NCBI GenBank assembly: GCA_023428335.1
Contig: JAEYYS010000015.1
Location: forward strand, 1-23,610
Direction of reading: 5' to 3'
Source: Verrucomicrobiota bacterium
Lineage (GTDB): Bacteria > Verrucomicrobiota > Verrucomicrobiia > Verrucomicrobiales > Verrucomicrobiaceae
DNA length: 23,610 nucleotides
In this document: piece after piece, positions 7,670-15,967 of the stretch
How positions within the stretch are numbered: position 1 is the stretch's first letter
How the letters are laid out: each line of letters starts with the position of its first letter
The notes under the pieces: model-generated
Database searches by the model: none
Told to the model about the DNA's origin: nothing
What the model saw: only the letters and a program-made list of their open reading frames with translations
Translations under genes and position numbers: made by a program

Positions 7670-10600
7670 TCAGCGGTAGATGCGCGCCACGTACTCGCCG
7701 CTGCCGATCGAAAGCACCGTGAAGACTTCACCAAGATCATTGATGGCCGAGCCCATGCCGCCGAATCCATAGCCGGCTCCGGAGCCATCCGAATAAATGC
7801 CAACCGCATAAACTGTGCGGGGCACGCCGCTCACGTTCACGCTGTCACCGACGCCCACGACGGCGCTCAGCCCGGCATCGGGCAGGCAGCGGAAGATGTG
7901 TCCCTTGTCGTTGCTCAGGACCGCGGTGAAAGCAACGGCACCCGCATCACTGACGGACAGAGCCTGGATCACCTTGTAATTCAAGCCGAGACCGGGAGCA
8001 GCAGACCCCTCGCGGGCAAGCAATTCCAAGCCACCTCCTGTCGTCCATCGGTACAAGGCATCGTCCTGATCGAGTGCGGCACCGTTGAGTTTGACACGGA
8101 AGATGACGGCTCCCGAAGCCGTGACGGCGAAGGATCCGAAGGATTTGGCAGTCAACCCGCCATCGAGCAGCGTGGTCCCCTCGCGGGCCACCAGGTGCAG
8201 CACACCGGCAATCTCGGCCACCAGCACCTGATCATCCGTCGTTGTCACGCCACCGGTGCGCGCCATCAGACTGAGGAAGGCGTGATGTCCGCCGCTGGCG
8301 CGGGACAGAGCGTGGAAATTGTTGAAGCTGCCCGCCACATCCGGCACGGCGTCGCCCTTGCGCACCACCACACGCAGGCCACCGCTGTTGCCGGCAAACA
8401 CCGCTTCATTTTTGGCCACGAGGGTTTTTTGCGTGCTGTCATCCGGGTTGTGCTGCAGAAGCGCCTCGAACACCACACCATCACCGCCGGCAGCGATGAC
8501 ATTCGTGACGTTGCCCAGCCAGGCAGGATCACCCGTGAGCGTGCTGACGTCGTCGCCCTCCCTGGCCAGAACGGAGAGCACACCCGCGTCATCGACCCAC
8601 ACGCCGGTGTTTTTATTGGTCGGGACCCCGCTCAGGCTGCTGCCGAAGTAAATGCGCTCATTGGCATCCACTGCCGATTCGCTCTTGTGGGCGGTGAAGG
8701 TGCCCCCACCTGGAGCCGCATCCCCCTCGCGGCTGACAATTTCCAGGGACTGTCCCGAGGGCGCGGCGAAATACGAATAATCGTCCGTCGTACTGGCCCC
8801 ACTGATCTGATCCATCACAACGATCTGTCCGCTTTCGGTCAGGCGGTGATCGTAAAAGACGCCGGCAAGCGCCTGGCCGCTTCCGACAGCCGTTCCCATG
8901 CGCGCCACCGAGCGCATCGAGCCCGTCACGTCCGTCATGAGGAAGGTGTGCGTCGTGTTGCTGATGTTGCCGGTACCGACCGCGCCGTAAGCCTTGAAGG
9001 CAATGCGGCCGGCCGCGTTGATGACACCCGGTATCGGACGGTACACCTCCCCCTGCGGCACGCCGGCGGCATCCACCAGCGGCTGATCCGTGAGGATGGG
9101 CGGATTGGAACTGAAGGACTGGATGTTGCCTCGGCTGATGCCAGCCTCGTTCTCGGCGACGATGCGGAAGTAGTAACCCGAATCCGCGAGCAGTTCGGCA
9201 ATCGCCGCCTGGGCGGCCTGGGCCGAAGTCCCCGAACCGGCCGACTGGGCGGCCGTGCTCTGCACGTCGTCGGTGAGGGTCGCGTCGATCGAATACTCGA
9301 ACCACACCGTCGTGACGCCGTGATTGGCGTTCACCGTGCCATTGAGCGTGGCCGTGTAGGGCGTCACCGCGGTCGCGCTGCCCGTGACCACGATGGGCGC
9401 GAGAATCACATCCACCTCCATGCTGTCGCCCTGACTCGCCGCTTCGTCATCCTGCAGGCTGGTGGTGACCGTGTAGCGGCCGCCGAGGGTGTAGGTGTGG
9501 CTCAGGCTGAACGTGCGAGCGCCCTGATTGACGCTGAGCGCCTGGCTGCCGCCGCCCGCACCGTAGTCGACCGTGCCGCTCCAGACATCGGCGCCGGGAT
9601 CGGTGAAGCTGATCGTGCGCGAGAAGACTCCGGAACCCGGGGTCAGGAACAGCGGATCCGGCAGGCCGAGTTCATAGGCCGGCGTGACATTGTTCACCGT
9701 CAGGCTGAAGGTCGTGGTGACCGGCGCGCTGACCCCATCGTCGGCCGTGATCGTGACCGTCTGGCTGTCGCCCGGCCCGTCCGTCGGGGTGTAACTCCAA
9801 CTCCAGGTGCCGGCCATGTTGTCGGCGGTCACCGAACCGACACTGGCGCTGAGGGTCACAGTGGCATTGCCCTCCACATCACTAAAGGTGCCGGTGTTGG
9901 CCGCCGAACTGGCTTCATTGACGGTCACCGAAGCGTTGTCGCGCGCAACCAGCGGCGGCTCGGCGGCATCGGTGACGGTGATCTGCAGTGTCTGTGTACC
10001 ACTGCGCGCCGGCGTGCCGTTGTCGGTGACCTGGACGATCACCTCATAAACGTTGTTCGTGTCAGCATCGACGGGGTTCTCGAAATCGGGCGCACTGAGG
10101 AAGGCAAGCGCCCCCGTGCCGGAATCGAGGCTGAACAGGCTTTCGTCCGCGCCGCCGGCCAGGCTGTAGCTGAAGCTCTGCGCGGGCTGATCGGCATCGA
10201 CCGCGCCCATGACTTTGACCGCCGAGTTGTTTTCGGCGACCTGCAGCGAGGCGGTTTCGGAGGGGCCCTCAATGTAGATCTGCAGCTTCCAGCCGTTCGT
10301 GCCGAGGCCATTGACACCGGAGAAGGTCCAGTCGGGATCTCCGGTGGGCCGGTTGCCGAAGCCCACATCCGGAGCGGGAACGCCATGATTGTTCCAGGCC
10401 AAGACCGTCTGCTTGGGAACGGAGGACAGGTTGTGTACCTGGAAGGAACCGTAGCTATCCGTGCCCGCAGAGCGGTCGTCGAAGTCGTACACCGCACCTG
10501 AGCCACCGATCCCGTTGTCCGCCTCAGGACTGTAGTTGTAGTTCCAGATTTCCAAGCGTCCCGTCTGCGCACTGGCGTTGACGACGCCGGCGTAGTTGGA

Positions 10601-12943
10601 TTCAACGCTCAGGTTGTCGACATTGCGCTGAACGACGAAGGGATCGTTGGGTGTCGGCACGCGCAGCCCCTGCACGGTCAGGCCCGGCCAGGCATCGAAC
10701 GACACATCGGCATAGCGCACCACGCCGCCCACCGTCGTCTGCATGCGGTAGCGCACGCGGTTGAAGGGCACGCCCGCCAGCGTGGCGGCGTTGTTGACGG
10801 CATACTGGATGTTGTTGGCGACTCGAATCGGGTTGGTGGTTTCGTACACCAGCAGGCTGTTGGTCAATGCGGGTGCGTCGTTGGCATCGGTGATGGTGAC
10901 CGTCAGCGCCTTCTCGAAGGCGAGGTTGCCGGCGCCGCTGTCGGTGGCGCGCACGCGCAGGCTGTAGCTGCTCTTGACCTCGTAGTCGGCCGACTCATCC
11001 AGCTCCAGCGAGTCGCCGCTGATCGTGAAACTGCCGTTATCGGTGTCACCGGCGCCTGCCACCAGGGTGAAGACATGGGTGTCGGCCACGTCGGCATCAA
11101 CGGCGTCCAGCGTGCCCACGGCGTCACCGGCGGTGTTGTTCTCCGCGAGGCTGGCCGGTGTCAGGGTGATGTCGGTCGGCGCGCTGTTGGTCGTGAAGAT
11201 GTAAGTCTCGCCCCCGTCATAAGGGCTGTTGCTGAGGGCGTTGCCGGCCAGGTCGAAGGTCTGCGGACCGGTGCCCGTGCCCTGCACGCTGAAGTTGAAG
11301 GGATTCTCATCACTGTCATTGGTGCTGACGCTGACCGTACCGGGGCGCAGTCCGGTCGCCGAAGGATCAAAGCGGATCGTGAAGGTCGTCGTGCCACCAC
11401 CGGCCGCAACACTGGCCGAAGGCTGGGCCTGCACGGCGAAGTCGCCCGTGGCCGACACCGTCCCCAGGGTCAGGGCCGCCGTGCCGCTGTTGGTGATCGT
11501 GAAAACATGGTCCTGGGTGACACCGGCCACCGGCAGGCTGCCGAAGTCCGTGCCATTGAGGGTGGCGGGCGAAGACGAACCGTCGGCCACGGCGTTGCCG
11601 GCAAAGGCGACGGCGATTTCCGGGGCGGGCGCGGCGCTTGTGGTGAAGCTGTCCGAGCTGCTGTAGGCGGTTCCGATGCTGTTGGTGGCATAAGCCTTGA
11701 AGGTATAACCCGTACTCGCGCTCAAGCCGGTCACCGCCGCCGTGAACACGCCTGTCGTCGTGCCGCTGGCGACCACTTTCGTCACGCCCGTGCCACCGAT
11801 TTCCGGATTGCTGTTGGTCGCCGTGGCGGCATACACCACGCCCCGTTCTGTCAGTGAAGCCCCGCCGTCCGCCGTGACGTTGCCACCCAGTGTGGCACCG
11901 TTGTGGGTGATCGACGCCTTGCTCGGCGTGGTGACGGTGGGTGCGGCCACCACACTGGCCGTGCCGGCGATCAGCTGCGCTGCGCCGCCCGCCCAGATGT
12001 TTGAGCCTGTGGAGTTGGACCAAATGGCGTTCATGCTGTTGCTGTAACCCGTATTTTCGCGGGTCCACGACGAACCATCCCAGTGATAGACATGATTGCT
12101 GCCGTCCCCGGTGGCAATGTAGAGATTGCTGGCCGAAGATCCCGTGATGCCATTGATGGCAAACGCCCCTGTGATTCCAGAGGTCGAGAAGGGCGCCCAA
12201 GTGCTGCCGTCGTAGCGCAGAATCGTTGAGCTATTGCCGGTGGCAAAGATGTTGCTCGCATCCAATCCCCAGACATTGAGCAGGGCATTGGAGGTTCCGG
12301 AAGTCTCCATGTTCAACTGCGTGCCATCCCAGCGCGCGATCAATCCGCCGGTGGACACCATGACCACGTTGTTGGCCGAGGTGCCCCAGACCGACATGAG
12401 TTGCTGGATGCCAAAGCCATGCCCAGTCACCAGCGTCCAGGTCGAGCCATTCCACCGGTAAATGGCAGCACTCCCGGTAGCCGTTTCAACTCCAACCAGC
12501 CAGATGTCCGTGTTGGCCGCCCCCCACATGCCGTAGGGGGTAAAGGTGCTGCTCAGCCCTGAGTTCCGATTGGTCCAGGTCGATCCAGAGTCCGTGCTCT
12601 GCTTGGCATTGCCAAACCGTCCCGCCACCCACACTTCCGTGGCACTGAAACCGATGATGCCGCGCATGGCAAAGCCGCTGAATTCCGATGCGGCAGGCTC
12701 GGTCCAGGTGGAGCCGTCCCAACGGTAAAAAAGCCCCGGGGTTGAAGTGCCTCCGCCAACGGCGTAAACGTTCGTGGCACTGGTACCCCAAAAGTTGCGG
12801 ATGGCACGACCTGAAGTCAGCGTGCCTGGCGTGGCAAGGGTCCAAGTCGCGGCCTGGGCAGTGGAAATGACCAGAAGGCCAGCGGTAACAAAAGCCTGCA
12901 GCGCTTTCGTCCAAGTTCGATTCCGGGAGACAAGTCTTTTCAT
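7670..12943 (-). CDS. Very large secreted multidomain protein (seven-blade propeller, beta-sandwich rod, NxxGxxAF repeats)
   Basis: 1757 aa with a signal peptide (cleavage near STAQA, residues 27-31). Visible parts, in order: seven repeats of about 40-46 residues of the type WGTSATNVYAVG...RWDGSTW, anchored at residues 52, 98, 140, 186, 225, 268 and 308; a fibronectin-like module (about 332-435) nearly copied in the neighbouring gene; a choice-of-anchor-D/ASPM-like domain (about 442-555); a cadherin-like domain (about 585-692, ending TITDANDAPALT); a beta-rich domain I cannot assign (about 692-895); a second cadherin-like domain (about 900-994); an Ig/VCBS-like domain (about 996-1088); a PKD-like domain (about 1089-1183); a second fibronectin-like module (about 1184-1278); and eight NxxGxxAF-type repeats about 57-69 residues apart to the C-terminus, interleaved with VAREGD-like motifs. 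No sortase, PEP-CTERM or T9SS tail is recognisable. Probably extracellular; binding or adhesion is inferred. It starts 36 nt after the stop of the 514-aa gene. Confidence 0.85.
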   Translation of the reverse strand: MKRLVSRNRTWTKALQAFVTAGLLVISTAQAATWTLATPGTLTSGRAIRNFWGTSATNVYAVGGGTSTPGLFYRWDGSTWTEPAASEFSGFAMRGIIGFSATEVWVAGRFGNAKQSTDSGSTWTNRNSGLSSTFTPYGMWGAANTDIWLVGVETATGSAAIYRWNGSTWTLVTGHGFGIQQLMSVWGTSANNVVMVSTGGLIARWDGTQLNMETSGTSNALLNVWGLDASNIFATGNSSTILRYDGSTWAPFSTSGITGAFAINGITGSSASNLYIATGDGSNHVYHWDGSSWTRENTGYSNSMNAIWSNSTGSNIWAGGAAQLIAGTASVVAAPTVTTPSKASITHNGATLGGNVTADGGASLTERGVVYAATATNSNPEIGGTGVTKVVASGTTTGVFTAAVTGLSASTGYTFKAYATNSIGTAYSSSDSFTTSAAPAPEIAVAFAGNAVADGSSSPATLNGTDFGSLPVAGVTQDHVFTITNSGTAALTLGTVSATGDFAVQAQPSASVAAGGGTTTFTIRFDPSATGLRPGTVSVSTNDSDENPFNFSVQGTGTGPQTFDLAGNALSNSPYDGGETYIFTTNSAPTDITLTPASLAENNTAGDAVGTLDAVDADVADTHVFTLVAGAGDTDNGSFTISGDSLELDESADYEVKSSYSLRVRATDSGAGNLAFEKALTVTITDANDAPALTNSLLVYETTNPIRVANNIQYAVNNAATLAGVPFNRVRYRMQTTVGGVVRYADVSFDAWPGLTVQGLRVPTPNDPFVVQRNVDNLSVESNYAGVVNASAQTGRLEIWNYNYSPEADNGIGGSGAVYDFDDRSAGTDSYGSFQVHNLSSVPKQTVLAWNNHGVPAPDVGFGNRPTGDPDWTFSGVNGLGTNGWKLQIYIEGPSETASLQVAENNSAVKVMGAVDADQPAQSFSYSLAGGADESLFSLDSGTGALAFLSAPDFENPVDADTNNVYEVIVQVTDNGTPARSGTQTLQITVTDAAEPPLVARDNASVTVNEASSAANTGTFSDVEGNATVTLSASVGSVTADNMAGTWSWSYTPTDGPGDSQTVTITADDGVSAPVTTTFSLTVNNVTPAYELGLPDPLFLTPGSGVFSRTISFTDPGADVWSGTVDYGAGGGSQALSVNQGARTFSLSHTYTLGGRYTVTTSLQDDEAASQGDSMEVDVILAPIVVTGSATAVTPYTATLNGTVNANHGVTTVWFEYSIDATLTDDVQSTAAQSAGSGTSAQAAQAAIAELLADSGYYFRIVAENEAGISRGNIQSFSSNPPILTDQPLVDAAGVPQGEVYRPIPGVINAAGRIAFKAYGAVGTGNISNTTHTFLMTDVTGSMRSVARMGTAVGSGQALAGVFYDHRLTESGQIVVMDQISGASTTDDYSYFAAPSGQSLEIVSREGDAAPGGGTFTAHKSESAVDANERIYFGSSLSGVPTNKNTGVWVDDAGVLSVLAREGDDVSTLTGDPAWLGNVTNVIAAGGDGVVFEALLQHNPDDSTQKTLVAKNEAVFAGNSGGLRVVVRKGDAVPDVAGSFNNFHALSRASGGHHAFLSLMARTGGVTTTDDQVLVAEIAGVLHLVAREGTTLLDGGLTAKSFGSFAVTASGAVIFRVKLNGAALDQDDALYRWTTGGGLELLAREGSAAPGLGLNYKVIQALSVSDAGAVAFTAVLSNDKGHIFRCLPDAGLSAVVGVGDSVNVSGVPRTVYAVGIYSDGSGAGYGFGGMGSAINDLGEVFTVLSIGSGEYVARIYR
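11640..11950 (-). repeat. Duplicated fibronectin-like module, copy in the 1757-aa gene
   Basis: Encodes about residues 332-435 (KASITHNGATLGGNVTADGG through ASTGYTFKAYATNS). It aligns without obvious gaps to 13557-13865 in the neighbouring gene and looks roughly 80% identical by eye in DNA. The two copies lie 1.9 kb apart in direct orientation, so they could recombine. Confidence 0.8.
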
Positions 12944-12979
12944 GACAGTGGTTGGGGCAGATTTGAAACGCTTTAAAAC

Positions 12980-14524
12980 TCAATCCAGCACGCGCAGGCG
13001 GAACTCACCTTCACCGCCGGTCAGACTGACAGCGACGTCGTAAACCGAAGCACTCACCGACGTAACTCCCGTCACCGTGCCCGTCACCGTGCCGCCGTTG
13101 ACCGCCTGCAGGGCAAACCGCCCGGTGTCGACACCGGTCACCGCCTCCGTGTAAGTCACCCGGAAGGTCAGGCTCGTCGCACTCGTCGTCTGCCCGGTCG
13201 GCAGCTGCCGCACCACGCTCTGCACCTGCGGCGCCGTCTTGTCCATCGTGTAGCTCTGCCCGGTGTAGGGCAGGCCGTTCACGGCCACCGACAGCCCCGT
13301 GGCATTGGCCAGGCGCAGGGTCAGTGCGCCATCCGTGCCCCCTGTCGTCACGGGTATCGTCCAAGTCAGACCGGCGTTGGCCGTGGTCGGCGTGCCCACG
13401 CTCGCCCCGGTCGCCGCCGCGCCCGTCAGTTCAAAATTTGCCGCCGTCATCCCGGTCACCGCCGAAGCCAAATTGAGCGTCCAGTTTACCGTCGCCGCGT
13501 TGCTCGGTGTCGCATCCGCTCGATTGAGAAACACCACCGCCACCGGTGCTGGCGCGGTCGTGAAGCTGTCCGCGCTGCTGTAACTCGTGCCGGCGCTGTT
13601 GGTCGCGTAAGCCTTGTAGGTGTAGCCCGTGCTGAACACCAGCCCGCTCGCCGCCGCCGTGAACACGCCCGTGGTCGTACCACTGGCAACCGCCTTGGTC
13701 ACAGCAATGCCGCCGATCTCCGGGTTGCTGTTGATCGAAGTCATGGCGTAGACCACGCCGCGCTCGGTCAACGCCGCCCCGCCGTCAGCCGTGACATTGC
13801 CGCCCAGGGTGGCGCTGTTGTGGGTGATCGACGCCTTCGTCGGCGTGGTTACCGTCGGCACGCTGGCGGAGCCCGTGGGGGCTTCAAAGTCCAGCAGGTC
13901 GATGCTCACGCCGAGGATGATGTTGGGCACCGTGTCCGCCACCGTGATGCGCACCCGGTCGACCTTACCCCAGCCGCTGCCGGTGAAGGTCAGGGTACCG
14001 GCATTGGCACCATCGCCGCTGCTTGTCGTTTCCAGCGCGGTGGTCAGCCGGGTGTAGCTGATGGCATGGACCCCCGTGCCGTAGATGCCGGTCACCCGGA
14101 AGTTCACCGTGGCGCTGGCCACCTCGGTGGCCCCATCATAACCCGTGAGGGTGTAAACTTCGCTGTTCTGCGAATTGTGCCCCCAAACCTCGGCGTTGAA
14201 GGAGGCGATCCGGAAATCATCCGCCGCGTTCACGGAGGCGAATTGCAGGTAGGTGCCCGTGTTGGTGCCGTACCAAACCGAGCTGAGGCCGTTGCCGGAC
14301 CCCAGAGAAGGCAGGCTGCCGGTCACGTTGGCAATGGTATCCACCCGCAGGGCATCATCGACCGCGTCGGTCGAATAGGTCACACCGGAAAAGGTCAACG
14401 AACCGTTCAACGCACTTTCCTGCGGCGTCAGCGCGTCGAAATTTTGGTCCGCAGGTGGCGCAGCGAATGCGGCGCCAGCCAGCAGGCAGGCGGCCAGAAC
14501 CGAAGTGGGGAGATGGCATTTCAT
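12980..14524 (-). CDS. Secreted multidomain protein, first gene of the operon with the 1757-aa protein
   Basis: 514 aa. Signal peptide residues 1-21 (cleavage near AGAAFA). LAAC at residues 10-13 resembles a lipobox, but the hydrophobic stretch before it is too short, so ordinary signal peptidase I cleavage is preferred. Residues about 25-215 form a beta-rich, jelly-roll-like domain opening with NFDALTPQESALNGS, of a kind common in secreted proteins. Then comes the fibronectin-like module shared with the next gene, and two Big/Ig-like domains (FLNRADATPSNAATVNWTLN; MDKTAPQVQSVVRQLPTG). The protein stops right after GEFRLRVLD. In related multidomain proteins this strand is usually followed by more sequence, so the end may be truncated. 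Role unknown; cell-surface or extracellular is inferred. No Shine-Dalgarno. Confidence 0.85.
   Translation of the reverse strand: MKCHLPTSVLAACLLAGAAFAAPPADQNFDALTPQESALNGSLTFSGVTYSTDAVDDALRVDTIANVTGSLPSLGSGNGLSSVWYGTNTGTYLQFASVNAADDFRIASFNAEVWGHNSQNSEVYTLTGYDGATEVASATVNFRVTGIYGTGVHAISYTRLTTALETTSSGDGANAGTLTFTGSGWGKVDRVRITVADTVPNIILGVSIDLLDFEAPTGSASVPTVTTPTKASITHNSATLGGNVTADGGAALTERGVVYAMTSINSNPEIGGIAVTKAVASGTTTGVFTAAASGLVFSTGYTYKAYATNSAGTSYSSADSFTTAPAPVAVVFLNRADATPSNAATVNWTLNLASAVTGMTAANFELTGAAATGASVGTPTTANAGLTWTIPVTTGGTDGALTLRLANATGLSVAVNGLPYTGQSYTMDKTAPQVQSVVRQLPTGQTTSATSLTFRVTYTEAVTGVDTGRFALQAVNGGTVTGTVTGVTSVSASVYDVAVSLTGGEGEFRLRVLD
13557..13865 (-). repeat. Duplicated fibronectin-like module, copy in the 514-aa gene
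   Basis: Partner of 11640-11950. The protein copies differ at scattered positions (for example THNGATLGG versus THNSATLGG, YAATATNSNPEIGG versus YAMTSINSNPEIGG). This indicates duplication or exchange followed by divergence rather than a very recent copy. Confidence 0.8.
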
Positions 14525-14850
14525 GGCGGGAATGGGAACAAGAGAAGGCGTGAGGACTGCGCCGTTGGGCTGTGGAGGCTAGCCGGAAGGCCGGTTTCTA
14601 ATTGGGTCTCGAATGCTTCATGGACAACTCTCTGCCCTCTAGGCGGCTAGAGCGGTCAAATGACCCTGGAGTTGTTGAATCGGTTTTTTAAAAAGAAGAA
14701 TGAGGAAGCTGAAGCTTTGGCTTATTCACCCCTGCGGAATGATATTTTATCAAATGACCATGCACGGATTAGCGGTCAATTGATCGGGCTGCAATCCTAA
14801 TAATTTCTTCTTCAAAAAAATAACCTTTATAGTCCTTCTACTCCGCAGAT
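14525..14850 (-). promoter_or_regulatory. 326-bp AT-rich leader of the secreted-protein operon, with four dyads
   Basis: No gene is visible. The stretch is much more AT-rich than its surroundings. It contains a 6+4+6 dyad CTCTAG-GCGG-CTAGAG (14637-14652) and, one base later, GGTCA-AA-TGACC (14654-14665). Related half-perfect copies follow: TATCAAATGACC (14748-14759) and GGTCAATTGATC (14774-14785). The last three fit the pattern RRTCA-WW-TGAYC, allowing one mismatch. They look like operator sites for a dimeric regulator of the 514/1757-aa operon. A weak promoter possibility (TTGTCC with CAATTA after 17 bp) lies at about 14600-14630 on the minus strand. The T-rich stretch next to 14825 may help end the transcript of the 364-aa gene. 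Confidence 0.5.
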
Positions 14851-15945
14851 TTATTGCACCTCTTCTGCACGTCCCTCCGGTCTGAGGCAAACCCATCTCA
14901 GAAGGAGTTCCACCCCTTGGAGCAGGGGGACCTGCAAATCTCGCTCAAACGGCCGGCTCAGGGAGTTGCCAGCCAGATCCTCAAGATTGGGATCGGCCAG
15001 CAACTCATGGTCACCGGTCGACCAAGCCACAGCGGGAGTGAAGCGCCAGCTGCGACCGTCGGGCGCGACCTCGACGCGGCCGGCGACGCCCTGTCCTGCG
15101 CGCCGAATGCGCAGGGCGCCGGCGAGCACTCCAGGGTCGAGGGGTTCGTCACTGAGCACGACGAGCGGCTCGCGACTGCCGGCGGCGGGAGCCTGCAGAC
15201 GCAACCCGGCCAATGCTGGCAAGGTGTGATCGGCCGGCCCCACCTGCCACTCAAAGCTGCGATCGGCCCCAAGCGCCACACCCGCCGCCGAGCGCCAGGC
15301 GCCGGAAACGACGAGCCGACAGCGGGCGCCCGCGCGCAGCACCGGCCCCTCCTCAAGGTTCAAATTGACCCCGGTCTTCTGTCGGCCGGGATGGAACCAA
15401 ACGGTCAGGCGGCGACCGTCCGGCGACCACAATTCGGTTTCGCGAAACGGTCCAACCACCTCCCGGCCGTCACTCTCAAACAGGCGCAGGCGGTCGAGGA
15501 AGACGCCGCGCTCCATGGGCTCGCTGAAGTGCAGGTAGAACTTCAGCGCATTCGCCGGCAGCGGCACACCGGCCGGACGCAGTTCGACGGTCGGCACCGC
15601 TCCGACTGCGGCAGCCGTGCGGAACTCACGCCGGTGCAGCACACCATTGGCACCGACCCACTCCACGGCAAACGCCTGACCGGCCGGCAGCGGCAGGGAG
15701 GGCAGGAAAACCGCACGTCCCGCCGCGTGTTCCCAGCGCCCCAGCAACGGCACACCGCCCCCGGCACGGCGCAGGACGAAATCGCCCTCGGCCTCGATGA
15801 CCACCCGATCGCCAGCCTCGCTCACAACCACCGACGGAACCGCCTCACCGGCGCTTGCAAGCTGCCAGCTGCAAACCAGCAGCCCGAGCGCCGCGGCCGA
15901 CCGGCTCAAGCGTCGCTGCAAGGCCGCTGTTCGAGGCTCAGGCAT
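14851..15945 (-). CDS. Exported Ig-like domain protein (SbsA-like), function unknown
   Basis: 364 aa. Start at MPEPRTAALQ gives a short basic N-region and a hydrophobic stretch ending near WQLASA, a plausible signal peptide; the frame extends 40 codons further up but only over the upstream gene. The middle holds at least two Ig-like domains of the SbsA type. One includes KFYLHFSEPMERGVFLDRLR and ELWSPDGRRLTVWFHPG; the other includes LVVLSDEPLDP and ends with LEDLAGNSL. This pattern of predicted extremes and 'after which there is no feature' wording is typical of Ig_5-like folds in secreted proteins. The gene starts 22 nt after the 368-aa gene and is surely co-transcribed with it. It is the only gene in the window whose start codon follows G instead of C. 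Location in periplasm or outside is inferred; partner and ligand unknown. Confidence 0.75.
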   Translation of the reverse strand: MPEPRTAALQRRLSRSAAALGLLVCSWQLASAGEAVPSVVVSEAGDRVVIEAEGDFVLRRAGGGVPLLGRWEHAAGRAVFLPSLPLPAGQAFAVEWVGANGVLHRREFRTAAAVGAVPTVELRPAGVPLPANALKFYLHFSEPMERGVFLDRLRLFESDGREVVGPFRETELWSPDGRRLTVWFHPGRQKTGVNLNLEEGPVLRAGARCRLVVSGAWRSAAGVALGADRSFEWQVGPADHTLPALAGLRLQAPAAGSREPLVVLSDEPLDPGVLAGALRIRRAGQGVAGRVEVAPDGRSWRFTPAVAWSTGDHELLADPNLEDLAGNSLSRPFERDLQVPLLQGVELLLRWVCLRPEGRAEEVQ

Positions 15946-15967
15946 CAGGCGGGCCCTGCGGGGTGTT

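Noticed and set aside
7553..10501. Long plus-strand open frame (982 codons) opposite the 1757-aa gene
   Set aside because: Arg/His/Gly-rich composition, no domains and a perfect coding gene on the other strand; shadow frame.
14485..14524. LAAC lipobox in the 514-aa protein, making it a lipoprotein
   Set aside because: Only about nine residues precede it, too few for a type II signal, and a better signal peptidase I site (AGAAFA) follows.
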